Below are positions 33,484-41,991 of a stretch of DNA of 52,480 bases, piece after piece. A model generated the notes under the pieces. It had not been told where the DNA came from. It saw only the letters and a program-made list of their open reading frames with translations, and ran no database searches. Position 1 is the stretch's first letter, and each line of letters starts with the position of its first letter. The stretch is from DATLYF01 sp035575095 (GTDB lineage: Bacteria > Pseudomonadota > Gammaproteobacteria > Competibacterales > Competibacteraceae). Location of the stretch: assembly GCA_035575095.1 (NCBI GenBank), contig DATLYF010000034.1, positions 1-52,480 of the forward strand. Reading direction: 5' to 3'. Both the position numbers and the translations under genes were made by a program.

Positions 33484-36231
33484 TCAGCGCTCCTGACCGC
33501 GCATCAGGGCCACGCTCAGGCTGAGCAGGAGCACGGCGAACAGCGCCAGCATCAGGTGCTGCGGCCAGAGCTCGGCAAAGCCCAGTCCCTTACCGAAGGC
33601 GCCGACGCTGATCCTCTGGAAGTAGGCGCTGGGAAAGCCAGCGCCCATGAGCCGCCCGGCGCCAGTGAGCGAGGCCAGCGGCACGATCAGCCCGGAGAAG
33701 TTGACCGCCGGCAGCGTGGTGAGAATGGCGGTGGCGAACAGCGCCGCCACCTGGGTGGCGACGAAGCTGGAAATCAGCAGCCCGAAGGCGGTGGTGGCGG
33801 TGACATAGAGCAGTGCCCCCAGAGCCAGGGCGGCGAAGCTGCCCTTGACCGGCACCTGGAACAGCAGCAGGGCGAGCAGCAGCATGCCGAAGAAATTGAG
33901 CAGGGCGACGCCGATATAGGGCAGTTGCTTGCCCAGCAGGAACTCCAGGCGCGTGGTGGGCGTGGCATAGAAGTTGAGGATCGAGCCCAGCTCCTTTTCC
34001 CGCACCACGCCGACGGCGGTGAGCATGGCCGGGATCAGCGCCAGCAGCAGCATGACCACCCCCGGCACGATGGCGTTGACGCTCTGGAACGCCTGGTTGT
34101 AGCGATAGCGGGTTTCGATGCGCGCCGGCACGGTCTGCGGCACCTCACCCAGCGCGCGCCGCGCCAGCTCGGCGAGAAAGCTCTGGTGCACCCCTTCCAC
34201 GTAGCCGCGGGCGGTCTCGCCGCGAAACGGCATGGCACCGTCCAGCCACACGGCGACCTCGGGGATACGGCCAGCGCGCAGGTCGCGGCCGAAGTCGGGC
34301 GGGATCTCGATGACCAGGCGCAATTCGCCGCTCTGCAGCCGCCGGCCGGCATCGGCGGCATCGCGCGGCGCTGGGCGCTCGGCGAAATAGCGCGAGCCGG
34401 CGAATTCCTCGCGGTAGGCGCGGCTGTCCAGGCTGTCGTCGCGGTCCAGCACCGCATAGGGCAAGTGCTCGACATCGAAGGAGATGCCGAAACCGAACAC
34501 CACCATCAGCAGCAGAGTGCCGAGCAGGGCGAAACCGAGACGGATCGGATCACGGCGCAGCTCCAGTGCCTCGCGCCGGGCATAGGCCCAGAGGCGGCGG
34601 GTGGAGAAGGGGCGGCCATTCCCCTCTCCCGCTGGTAGCGGCGGGTTGGAGTGGGGGCTGCACTCTTGCCCCGTTACGGGGAGCGGGGATTCCACCACCC
34701 CCTCCCCGTTCGCCTCCTCCAGGTAAGCGATGAATGCCTCCTCCAGGCTCTCCACCCCACACCGGGCCACCAGCTCCGCCGGACTGCCCTGGGCCAGCAC
34801 TCGGCCGGCATGCATCAGCGAGATGCGGTCGCAACGCTCGGCCTCGTTCATGAAATGGGTGGAGATGAAGATGGTCACCCCCTGCTGTCGCGACAGCCGG
34901 CTCAGCAGCTGCCAGAACTGGTCGCGGGCCACCGGGTCGACGCCGGAGGTGGGCTCGTCCAGGATCAGCAGCTCTGGGCGATGGATCACCGCCACCGCCA
35001 GCGACAGACGCTGCCGCAACCCCAGCGGCAGACGCTCGGCGCGCTCGTGCAGCACGCCCTCCAGGCCGAACTCGGCCACCAGTTCGGCGACCCGTCCATC
35101 GACCTCGGCTTCGGGCAGATGAAACAGCCGTGCGTGCAGGGCCAGGTTCTGGCGCACGCTGAGCTCGCCGTAGAGGGAAAAGGACTGGGACATGTAGCCC
35201 ACGCGCCGGCGCATGGCCAGGTCCCGGGCATCGACCGGGCGGCCGAGCAACCGGGCCGCGCCCGCGCTGGCCGGCAGCAGCCCGGTGAGCATCTTCATGG
35301 TGGTGGTCTTGCCGCAGCCGTTGGAGCCGAGGAAGCCGAAGATCTCGCCGCGCTCGATACGCAGGCTGACCCCGTCCACGGCGACGAAATCGCCGAAGCG
35401 CCGGGTCAGGTCCTGCGCCTCGATGGCGACCGCGCTGCCGTGCTCTGGTCGTGGCGGCAGGCTGAAGCGGCGATGGTCGCGCCGACGCGCCTGCGGCAGC
35501 AGGCCGATGAAGGCCTCCTCCAGGGTGGCGGCCCCGGTGCGCGCCTTGAGCTCGGCCGGGCTGCCCGTCGCCAGCACCCGGCCGCCGTCCATGGCCAGCA
35601 GGGTATCTAGGGGTTCGGCCTCCGCCATGTAAGAGGTGGCCACCAGCAGGGTCATGCCTGGCTGGCGCGCCCGGATGCGCGCGATCAGCTCCCAGAACTG
35701 ACGCCGGCTGAGGGGATCGACACCGGTGGTGGGCTCGTCCAGGATGAGCAGCTCGGGATCGTGGATCAGCGCGCAGCACAGTCCTAGTTTCTGCTTCATG
35801 CCACCGGAGAGCTTGCCGGCCGCGCGCTCGGCGAAGGGCAGCAGCCCGGTGGCGGCCAGCAACTCGGCGCTGCGCTCGCGCCGTGCAGCCGCGTCATGGC
35901 CGAACAGGCGGCCGAAGAAGTCCACGTTCTCGGCCACCGACAGCGTGGGATAGAGATTGCGCCCCAAGCCCTGCGGCATGTAAGCGATGCGCTGGCAGAT
36001 GCGGCGGCGGTGGCCGGCGTCGGCCATGTCGCCTCCTAGCACCCGCACCTGCCCCTGCTGTATCCGCTTGACCCCGGCGATCAGCCCGAGCAGGGTGGAC
36101 TTGCCCACGCCGTCGGGGCCGATGAGCCCGAGACTGCTGCCGGCCGGCAGACCCAGCGCGACCTCGGCCAGGGCCTGCTGCGCCCCGTAACGGTGGCCAA
36201 CGCCACGCAGTTCGACAGCCATCGCGCTCAT
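33484..36231 (-). CDS. Fused ABC exporter protein: two ATPase domains plus ABC-2 permease (RbbA/YhiH-like)
   Basis: A 915-residue fusion. ATPase 1 (about 5-235): Walker A GPDGVGKST, signature LSGGMKQKLG, Walker B LLILDEPTTGVDP. ATPase 2 (about 255-500): GSNGCGKTT, signature LPLGLRQRL (the altered form seen in YhiH relatives), LLILDEPTSGVDP. Permease (about 545-915): FALLGTLLLMVVFGFGISFD, then a periplasmic domain and VREKELGSILNFYATPTTRL. Residues about 510-540 form a linker that appears to be translated from an intergenic-type repeat. It overlaps the membrane-fusion gene upstream by 4 nt. E. coli RbbA was named for ribosome association, but the operon here looks like an exporter. Confidence 0.93.
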   Translation of the reverse strand: MSAMAVELRGVGHRYGAQQALAEVALGLPAGSSLGLIGPDGVGKSTLLGLIAGVKRIQQGQVRVLGGDMADAGHRRRICQRIAYMPQGLGRNLYPTLSVAENVDFFGRLFGHDAAARRERSAELLAATGLLPFAERAAGKLSGGMKQKLGLCCALIHDPELLILDEPTTGVDPLSRRQFWELIARIRARQPGMTLLVATSYMAEAEPLDTLLAMDGGRVLATGSPAELKARTGAATLEEAFIGLLPQARRRDHRRFSLPPRPEHGSAVAIEAQDLTRRFGDFVAVDGVSLRIERGEIFGFLGSNGCGKTTTMKMLTGLLPASAGAARLLGRPVDARDLAMRRRVGYMSQSFSLYGELSVRQNLALHARLFHLPEAEVDGRVAELVAEFGLEGVLHERAERLPLGLRQRLSLAVAVIHRPELLILDEPTSGVDPVARDQFWQLLSRLSRQQGVTIFISTHFMNEAERCDRISLMHAGRVLAQGSPAELVARCGVESLEEAFIAYLEEANGEGVVESPLPVTGQECSPHSNPPLPAGEGNGRPFSTRRLWAYARREALELRRDPIRLGFALLGTLLLMVVFGFGISFDVEHLPYAVLDRDDSLDSRAYREEFAGSRYFAERPAPRDAADAGRRLQSGELRLVIEIPPDFGRDLRAGRIPEVAVWLDGAMPFRGETARGYVEGVHQSFLAELARRALGEVPQTVPARIETRYRYNQAFQSVNAIVPGVVMLLLALIPAMLTAVGVVREKELGSILNFYATPTTRLEFLLGKQLPYIGVALLNFFGMLLLALLLFQVPVKGSFAALALGALLYVTATTAFGLLISSFVATQVAALFATAILTTLPAVNFSGLIVPLASLTGAGRLMGAGFPSAYFQRISVGAFGKGLGFAELWPQHLMLALFAVLLLSLSVALMRGQER
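34618..34705. repeat. Palindrome-rich repeat read in frame inside the RbbA-like gene
   Basis: This stretch has the look of the CCCCTCTCCC-type intergenic repeats of proteobacteria: CCCCTCTCCCGCTGG at its left, a hairpin CCCCG-TTA-CGGGG at 34669-34681, and a second GGGG/CCCC pair beyond. In the RbbA frame it gives SPLPVTGQECSPHSNPPLPA followed by GEGNGRPF, low-complexity sequence unlike anything in an ABC domain, just at the junction between ATPase 2 and the permease. Most likely an element insertion tolerated as a linker. Confidence 0.6.
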
Positions 36232-37217
36232 GGCGCCAGGTCCGTCTGCAGCTCACGCGGCCAGGGCTTGTCCGGATCGAGCCGGATCCAGCCCACGCCG
36301 GGCAGACCGGTCTTGACCTGCTCTTTGTGCGCTTCCAGTAGTTCCCGGGGGATGCGCAGCCTGACCCGGAACATGAGCTTCTCGCGCTCACTGCGAGTCT
36401 CCACTTGCTTGGGAGTGAACTGGGCCTCGCCGGCGACGAAGCTGACCCGCGCCGGGATAGGGCGCTCGGGCAGGACGTCGAGCACGATGCGCCCTTCTGC
36501 CCCCAGCGCCACGCGCCCGACCACCGTTTCGGGCAGGAACACGCTCATGGTGACGTCGCCAAGATCGAGCAGGGTCAGCACCCGCCCGCCGGCTTCCAGC
36601 ACCTCGCCGGGCTGCGCCAAACGGTACTGCACGCGGCCGTCGCGGGGTGCCCTGAGCAGGGCGTCGTCGCGCTCGGCGCGGTACTGCTCCAGCCGCGCCT
36701 CGGCGACGGCGATGCTGGAGTCGGCCGCCACCGCCTGGGCTCGGGCTGCCGCCAGGGTGGCCTCGGCCACCTGCACTCGGGTCTGGTCGCCATCCACCTT
36801 GGAGCGGGTGACGAAGCCCTTGAGCAGCAGCTCCTGAGCACGCGACAGCTCACGCCGTGCGTATTCCAGCTCGCTTGCCCGCTGCGCCACCTGGGCCTGG
36901 GCGCTGAGCCTGGCGTCGCGGGCCTGCTGCAGGCTGGCCTCGGCCTGCTTGATCTGGGCATCCAGCGTGGCAGTGTCCATGCGTGCCAGTAACTGACCAG
37001 CACGCACCCAGTCGCCCTCCTCCACCAGCACCTCCGCCACCCGCCCGCCGTAGCGCGTAGCCACATCCACCTGGGTGGCCTCGAGCCGGCCGTTGCCGCT
37101 GGCGAAGCCTTCCGGCAGGGGTGGATTGAGATAGCGCTGCAGCACCACCGCACCGACCGCGCTCAGGGCCAGCAGGAGCACGATTGCCAATATCCGTAAC
37201 ATGTGCCGGGCACTCAT
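36228..37217 (-). CDS. HlyD-family membrane fusion protein (YhiI-like)
   Basis: A 329-residue periplasmic adaptor, anchored by one N-terminal helix (LAIVLLLALSAVGAVVL). The biotinyl-lipoyl halves are VATRYGGRVAEVLVEEGDWV and LRAPRDGRVQYRLAQPGEVL, separated by a coiled-coil hairpin of about 100 residues rich in Ala/Gln/Arg; the beta-barrel domain follows (VSFVAGEAQFTPKQV). It is the first gene of the exporter operon, overlaps the ATPase fusion by 4 nt and links the inner-membrane pump to an outer-membrane channel encoded elsewhere. Confidence 0.94.
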   Translation of the reverse strand: MSARHMLRILAIVLLLALSAVGAVVLQRYLNPPLPEGFASGNGRLEATQVDVATRYGGRVAEVLVEEGDWVRAGQLLARMDTATLDAQIKQAEASLQQARDARLSAQAQVAQRASELEYARRELSRAQELLLKGFVTRSKVDGDQTRVQVAEATLAAARAQAVAADSSIAVAEARLEQYRAERDDALLRAPRDGRVQYRLAQPGEVLEAGGRVLTLLDLGDVTMSVFLPETVVGRVALGAEGRIVLDVLPERPIPARVSFVAGEAQFTPKQVETRSEREKLMFRVRLRIPRELLEAHKEQVKTGLPGVGWIRLDPDKPWPRELQTDLAP

Positions 37218-37277
37218 GGGACAGCCTCGATCTTCCCTTTCCAGAACTCATTATGGGGCGCCCGGACCACGGCGGTA

Positions 37278-37291
37278 TTGACCGGAGTCAT
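37278..37291. promoter_or_regulatory. FNR/Anr-like box between exporter operon and ccm cluster
   Basis: TTGACCGGAGTCAT differs by two bases from the palindrome upstream of hemN and by few from the FNR consensus. It is 61 nt from the membrane-fusion gene start and 146 nt from ccmC, in the 219-bp divergent interval. Either direction is possible; oxygen control of cytochrome c maturation would make sense. Confidence 0.5.
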
Positions 37292-37436
37292 TCCAGGTGC
37301 CGCCCTCCGGTTGCCGGGCAAGGATCATTGGCTATCGTGGATCACGGTGGCGGCAGTGTGCGTAGGGACGGGACTTGCACCGGCGGATTGTGGAATAATG
37401 CAGCTTTCCGTGCATTGCCACCGCAGCCGATTGTCC

Positions 37437-38210
37437 ATGCGTCCTGATTCCGCCCCCGACGCCGCCGTCGCTCGAGCCAGCCGCCGCGCTGCCGGTGAGC
37501 GCGCTCCGGCCCTGATCTACCGGTTGGCCTCGCCCAATTATTTCTACGACCTCACCGGCCGCGCCCTACCCTGGCTGGCCGCCGCCACCGCCCTGCTGTT
37601 CCTGATCGGCCTGCCCTGGGCACTGGCCTTCGCCCCGCGCGACTACCAGCAGGGTGACAGCTTCCGCATCCTCTACATCCACGTACCGGCCGCCGCCTTC
37701 TCTATGGGCGTCTATGTCGCCATGGCGGTGACCGCCGCCATCGGCCTGATCTGGCGCATCAAGCTGGCTGCCGTGATCTCCCGCCACTGCGCGCCGGTGG
37801 GCGCCGCCTTCACCTTCCTCGCCCTGGTCACCGGCTCGCTGTGGGGCAAGCCTATGTGGGGCACCTACTGGGTATGGGACGCACGCCTGACCTCGGAGCT
37901 GATCCTGCTGTTCCTCTACCTCGGCTACCTGGGCCTGTACGAGGCCTTCGAGGAGCGCGAGAGCGGCAGCCGCGCCGCCGCCATCCTGGCCCTGGTAGGC
38001 GTGGTCAACATTCCCATCATCCACTACTCGGTGGAGTGGTGGCACACGCTGCACCAGGGGGCCACCGTCTTCAAGCTGGATCGCCCCTCCATCGCCCCGG
38101 AGATGCTCTGGCCGCTGCTGGTGATGCTGGCGGCCTACGGATTGCTGGCGGTCACCGCGGTGCTCGCCCGAGCCCGCAACGAGGTGCTGGAACGCCGTCT
38201 GGAAACTTGA
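37437..38210 (+). CDS. ccmC: Heme handling protein CcmC
   Basis: A 257-residue inner-membrane protein with six helices that attaches heme to CcmE. The tryptophan-rich signature is WGKPMWGTYWVWDARLTSEL (about 137-156), flanked by His in YIHVPAAAFSMGVY and HYSVEWWHTLHQGATVF, which hold heme. The start at 37437 gives an N-terminal extension of about 30 residues; ATG 37398 is an alternative. It opens the cluster because ccmA and ccmB, usually upstream, are at the far end here. A 99-bp gap precedes ccmD. Confidence 0.95.
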   Translation: MRPDSAPDAAVARASRRAAGERAPALIYRLASPNYFYDLTGRALPWLAAATALLFLIGLPWALAFAPRDYQQGDSFRILYIHVPAAAFSMGVYVAMAVTAAIGLIWRIKLAAVISRHCAPVGAAFTFLALVTGSLWGKPMWGTYWVWDARLTSELILLFLYLGYLGLYEAFEERESGSRAAAILALVGVVNIPIIHYSVEWWHTLHQGATVFKLDRPSIAPEMLWPLLVMLAAYGLLAVTAVLARARNEVLERRLET

Positions 38211-38309
38211 CCCCGATCATTCTGCAGTGCCGCCGCCGGCCGGAAACTTACGCCGCCGCCGTCGGGCTCCAAGCGCAACGCGACCACCCGCGACACGACA
38301 GCGAAGACG

Positions 38310-38498
38310 ATGAGTTTTTCCAGTTGGCAAGAGTTCTTCCACATGGGCGGCTACGCCGCCTACGTATGGTCGGCCTACGGCATCACCCTGGCGGTGTTGG
38401 CCTGGCTGGTCATCTCCCCGTTGCTGCGCCAGCGCCGGCTGAAGCGGGATCTGGCCCGCCGCCAGCGGCGTGCGCAACGTCAAGAGGGCAATTCATGA
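38310..38498 (+). CDS. ccmD: Heme exporter accessory protein CcmD
   Basis: A 62-residue small membrane protein: short N-terminus FFHMGGYAAYVWSAYGITL, one helix, then a basic cytoplasmic tail (RQRRLKRDLARRQRRAQR). GGYAxYVWxAYG is the CcmD signature. It releases holo-CcmE from the CcmABC complex. Its stop overlaps the ccmE start. Confidence 0.93.
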   Translation: MSFSSWQEFFHMGGYAAYVWSAYGITLAVLAWLVISPLLRQRRLKRDLARRQRRAQRQEGNS

Positions 38499-38959
38499 AT
38501 CCGGTACGACGCAAGCGTCTGCTCCTGGTGCTGCTGCTGCTCGGCGGCATGGGCACGGCGGTGGGCCTGACCCTGTACGCCCTGCAGCAGAACATCAACC
38601 TGTTCTTCTCCCCCAGCCAGATCGCTGCGGGTGAGGCGCCGGTGGGACGCAGCATCCGCGTTGGCGGCCTGGTGGAGAACGGCAGCGTGCAGCGCGATCC
38701 GCAGAGCCTCAAGGTGGCCTTCGTGCTCACCGATGGCGCGCAAAGGGTACGGGTGGAATACGAGGGCATCCTCCCCGATCTGTTCCGCGAGGGCCAGGGC
38801 ATCGTCGCCCTCGGCATGCTAGGTGACAACGGCGTGGTGCGGGCCGACGAGGTGCTGGCCAAGCACGACGAGAACTACATGCCGCCCGAGGTGGCCGACA
38901 GCCTGAAGAAGTCGGGCATGTGGCAGCACATGGGCCAGCAACAGTCCAAGCAGCCGTAG
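38495..38959 (+). CDS. ccmE: Periplasmic heme chaperone CcmE
   Basis: A 154-residue membrane-anchored heme carrier. One N-terminal helix (about 9-30) is followed by a beta-barrel; the covalent heme site is His124 in AKHDENYMPPEV, with Tyr128 as the axial ligand. Heme passes from CcmC to CcmE and then CcmF. Start overlaps the ccmD stop (ATGA). Confidence 0.96.
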   Translation: MNPVRRKRLLLVLLLLGGMGTAVGLTLYALQQNINLFFSPSQIAAGEAPVGRSIRVGGLVENGSVQRDPQSLKVAFVLTDGAQRVRVEYEGILPDLFREGQGIVALGMLGDNGVVRADEVLAKHDENYMPPEVADSLKKSGMWQHMGQQQSKQP

Positions 38960-38969
38960 AGGAGGCGCC

Positions 38970-40955
38970 ATGCTCCCCGAGATCGGACAGTTCACCCTGC
39001 TGCTGGCCATCGCCAACGCTGCCCTGCTGGGGACGCTGCCGCTGCTGGGCGCGGCCCGCGGTGACGGGCGCCTGATGACCGTGGCCCGGCCCCTGGCGGC
39101 GGGGCAGTTCGCCTTCGTCGGGCTGGCCTTCCTCTGCCTGGCGCTGGCCTTCGTCGACAACGACTTCTCCGTGGCCTATGTCGCCAACAACTCCAACACC
39201 CAGCTGCCGCTGTGGTACCGCATCACCGCGGTGTGGGGCGGACACGAGGGCTCCATGCTGCTGTGGAGTCTGATCCTGGCCGGCTGGACCCTGGCCGTGG
39301 CCCTGGCCAGCGCCGCCCTGCCGCGCGAGCTGCTGGCCCGGGTGCTGGGGGTGATGGGGCTGATCAGCCTGGGCTTCCTGCTGTTCCTGCAACTCACCTC
39401 CAACCCCTTCGCGCGCAATCTGCCGTTCTTTCCCCTGGATGGGCGCGATCTCAACCCGCTGCTGCAGGACTTCGGCCTGATCGTCCATCCGCCCATGCTG
39501 TACATGGGCTATGTCGGCTTCTCCGTGGCCTTCGCCTTCGTCGTCGCCGCTCTGCTCTCCGGCCGCCTGGACAGCGCCTGGGCACGCTGGTCACGGCCCT
39601 GGACCACCGCCGCCTGGTGCTTCCTCACGCTGGGAATCGCCCTCGGCAGTTGGTGGGCTTACTACGAGCTGGGCTGGGGCGGCTGGTGGTTCTGGGACCC
39701 AGTGGAGAACGCCTCGTTCATGCCCTGGCTGCTGGGCACGGCGCTGATCCATTCGCTCGCCGCCACTGAGAAGCGCGGCGTGTTCCGCGCCTGGACCGTG
39801 CTGCTGGCCATCGCCACCTTCTCGCTCTCCGTGCTCGGCACCTTCCTGGTGCGCTCGGGGGTGCTGACCTCGGTGCACGCCTTCGCCAACGACCCGGAGC
39901 GCGGCCTCTTCATCCTCACCCTGCTCGCCCTGATCAGCGGCGGAGCGCTCACCCTGCTGGTGCTGCGCGCCCATGTCATTCGCAGCGAGGGCGAGTTCGC
40001 CCCTCTGTCCCGGGAGAGTGGGCTGCTCGCCAACAACCTGCTGCTGGTCGGCGGCTGCGCCGTGGTATTTACCGGCACCCTGTTCCCACTGGCAGTGGAC
40101 GTGCTGAACCTGGGCAAGCTCTCCGTCGGCCCGCCCTACTTCAATACCCTGTTCGTGCCCCTGGCCCTGGTGCTGCTGGCGGTGCTCGGGGTAGGTCCGC
40201 TGCTGCGCTGGAAGCGCGACTCGGCCGGGCGGCTGTGGCGCCCGCTGGCGCCCTGGCTGGCTGCTGCCGGGGTGCTGGGCCTGACGCTGCCCAGCCTGGT
40301 CGGCGCCGAGTTCCGCTGGCTGGTGAGCCTGTCCTTGGCCCTGGTGCTGTGGGTGCTGTTCAGCAGTCTGCAGGATCTGCGCGAGCGCCTGGAGCATCGC
40401 AGTCGGCCGTGGTATTCGGCCTGGCATTTGCCACGCGCCTACAAGGGCATGCTGCTGGCCCACCTCGGCCTGGCGGTCACCGTCACCGGCGTGGCCCTGA
40501 CCAGCCACTACAGCGTGGAGCGGGACGTGCGCCTGATCCTGGAGCAGAGCGTGCAGATCGGCCCCTATCGGTTCCGCCTCGACGCCCTGGAGAACGCCGA
40601 CGGACCCAACTACACCGCCACCCGGGCGCGCATCGAGGTACGCGACGGCGCGGACCGCATCGTGCGACTGATGACCCCGGAGAAGCGACTCTATACCGTG
40701 CAGCAGATGCCCATGACCGAGGTCGCCCTGGCGCCCGGCCTGCTCCGCGATCTCTACGTGGCCCTGGGCGAACCCCTGGATCAGCGCAGTTGGGCGGTGC
40801 GCATCTACTACAAGCCGTTCGTGCGCTGGCTGTGGCTGGGTGCGCTGCTCATGGCCGCCGGCGGCCTGCTCGCCCTGCTCGATCCCCGCTACCGGCTGGC
40901 GCGGCGCCGTGCCACCGTTGCCGCAGGAGGTAGCGCCAATGTCGCGCGGGCTTAA
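38970..40955 (+). CDS. ccmF: Cytochrome c heme lyase subunit CcmF
   Basis: A 661-residue integral membrane protein that, with CcmH and CcmI, attaches heme to apocytochrome c. The WWD domain is GWGGWWFWDPVENASFMPWL (about 231-250). WGGHEGSMLLW and VHPPMLYMGYVGFSVAFAFV supply heme-binding His residues. About 14-15 helices and a C-terminal periplasmic domain ending in a last helix are as in family members of this length. It overlaps ccmG by 17 nt. Confidence 0.96.
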   Translation: MLPEIGQFTLLLAIANAALLGTLPLLGAARGDGRLMTVARPLAAGQFAFVGLAFLCLALAFVDNDFSVAYVANNSNTQLPLWYRITAVWGGHEGSMLLWSLILAGWTLAVALASAALPRELLARVLGVMGLISLGFLLFLQLTSNPFARNLPFFPLDGRDLNPLLQDFGLIVHPPMLYMGYVGFSVAFAFVVAALLSGRLDSAWARWSRPWTTAAWCFLTLGIALGSWWAYYELGWGGWWFWDPVENASFMPWLLGTALIHSLAATEKRGVFRAWTVLLAIATFSLSVLGTFLVRSGVLTSVHAFANDPERGLFILTLLALISGGALTLLVLRAHVIRSEGEFAPLSRESGLLANNLLLVGGCAVVFTGTLFPLAVDVLNLGKLSVGPPYFNTLFVPLALVLLAVLGVGPLLRWKRDSAGRLWRPLAPWLAAAGVLGLTLPSLVGAEFRWLVSLSLALVLWVLFSSLQDLRERLEHRSRPWYSAWHLPRAYKGMLLAHLGLAVTVTGVALTSHYSVERDVRLILEQSVQIGPYRFRLDALENADGPNYTATRARIEVRDGADRIVRLMTPEKRLYTVQQMPMTEVALAPGLLRDLYVALGEPLDQRSWAVRIYYKPFVRWLWLGALLMAAGGLLALLDPRYRLARRRATVAAGGSANVARA

Positions 40956-41490
40956 GTTGACCCTGCTGCTGGCCCTGCCCCTGGCCGGTTTCCTGGCACT
41001 GCTCGGACTGCTGTGGCAGGGGCTGGGGCGCGACCCCAGCCTGCTGCCCTCGGCCCTGATCGACCGGCCGCTGCCGGCCTTCCGCCTTGCCGCCCTGGGT
41101 GAGCCCGGCCGTTTCATCAGCCAGGATGATCTCAAGGGCAAGCCGGCGCTGCTCAACGTCTGGGCCACCTGGTGCCCGACCTGCCGCGCCGAGCACGAGA
41201 TGCTGCGCAGCCTCGCTGCCCAGGGGGTGACCATCTACGGAGTCAATTACAAGGACGACCCGACCAAGGCGGTGCAGTGGCTGAAGGACCTGGGCAATCC
41301 CTACACCCTCAATATCGACGACCAGAGCGGCCAGCTCGGCATCGACCTGGGCGTGTACGGCGCCCCCGAGACCTTCATCCTCGACGCCCGCGGGGTGATT
41401 CGCTACCGCCATGTGGGGGCAGTGGACGAGCAGGTGTGGCGCGAGGTGCTGGAACCGCGCCTGAAGCTGCTACAGGGGGGACAGGGATGA
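40939..41490 (+). CDS. ccmG: Thiol:disulfide interchange protein CcmG (DsbE)
   Basis: A 183-residue membrane-anchored thioredoxin-like protein that keeps apocytochrome cysteines reduced. Active site WCPTC (Cys79, Cys82) follows LLNVWAT; the acidic CcmG-specific region and cis-Pro (GVYGAPETFILD) are present. The start follows GCAGGAGG and lies inside the end of ccmF. Confidence 0.95.
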   Translation: MSRGLKLTLLLALPLAGFLALLGLLWQGLGRDPSLLPSALIDRPLPAFRLAALGEPGRFISQDDLKGKPALLNVWATWCPTCRAEHEMLRSLAAQGVTIYGVNYKDDPTKAVQWLKDLGNPYTLNIDDQSGQLGIDLGVYGAPETFILDARGVIRYRHVGAVDEQVWREVLEPRLKLLQGGQG

Positions 41491-41954
41491 GGCGCTGGCT
41501 GCCCCTGCTGCTGGCATTGCTGGCGCCGCCGGCGCTGGCCGCCATCGATGCCGAGCACCGTTTCGACGACCCGGCCCAGGAGGCGCGCTATCGCGACCTG
41601 ATCGCGGAGCTGCGCTGCCCCAAGTGCCAGAACCAGAACATCGCCGACTCCAATGCCCCGCTGGCCCAGGACCTGCGGCAGAAGGTCTACGACATGATGC
41701 AGGCCGGGCGCAGCGACCAGGAGATCGTCGATTACCTGGTGGCCCGCTACGGCGATTTCGTCCGCTACCGGCCGCCGCTGCGGGCCGACACCTGGCTGCT
41801 CTGGTTCGGTCCCTTCGCCGCCATCGGCGCCGCCGCCCTGGGCGTGGCCCTGTGGCTGCATAGCCGCGCCCAGCGCACCCGCCCCGCTCTGGATGAGCAC
41901 GCGCGGCAGCGGCTCGCCGAACTGCTGCGCCAACACGACGAGGATTCCCGCTGA
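41487..41954 (+). CDS. ccmH: Cytochrome c-type biogenesis protein CcmH (CycL)
   Basis: A 155-residue membrane protein with a signal peptide (WLPLLLALLAPPALA) and the redox motif LRCPKCQNQNIADSNAPLA (Cys44, Cys47), then one helix (FAAIGAAALGVALWL). It reduces apocytochrome c cysteines together with CcmG. This is the short CcmH; the TPR part is a separate gene, ccmI. Start overlaps the ccmG stop. Confidence 0.95.
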   Translation: MRRWLPLLLALLAPPALAAIDAEHRFDDPAQEARYRDLIAELRCPKCQNQNIADSNAPLAQDLRQKVYDMMQAGRSDQEIVDYLVARYGDFVRYRPPLRADTWLLWFGPFAAIGAAALGVALWLHSRAQRTRPALDEHARQRLAELLRQHDEDSR

Positions 41955-41991
41955 TGGTCCTGCCTCTTCCCCATGCCGCCGGAGGCGCGGC

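Noticed and set aside
36232..37217. Exporter trio as a new antibiotic or toxin exporter
   Set aside because: The gene set is the common YhiI-RbbA-YhhJ type; no biosynthetic gene adjoins it, so a substrate cannot be proposed.
37184..37447. Small gene in the interval before ccmC
   Set aside because: No ribosome site and no similarity; it spans the divergent promoter region and starts inside the membrane-fusion gene.
39591..41234. 547-codon minus-strand frame across ccmF and ccmG
   Set aside because: The opposite strand holds two complete Ccm genes; the frame has no domain and low-complexity Gln/Gly composition.
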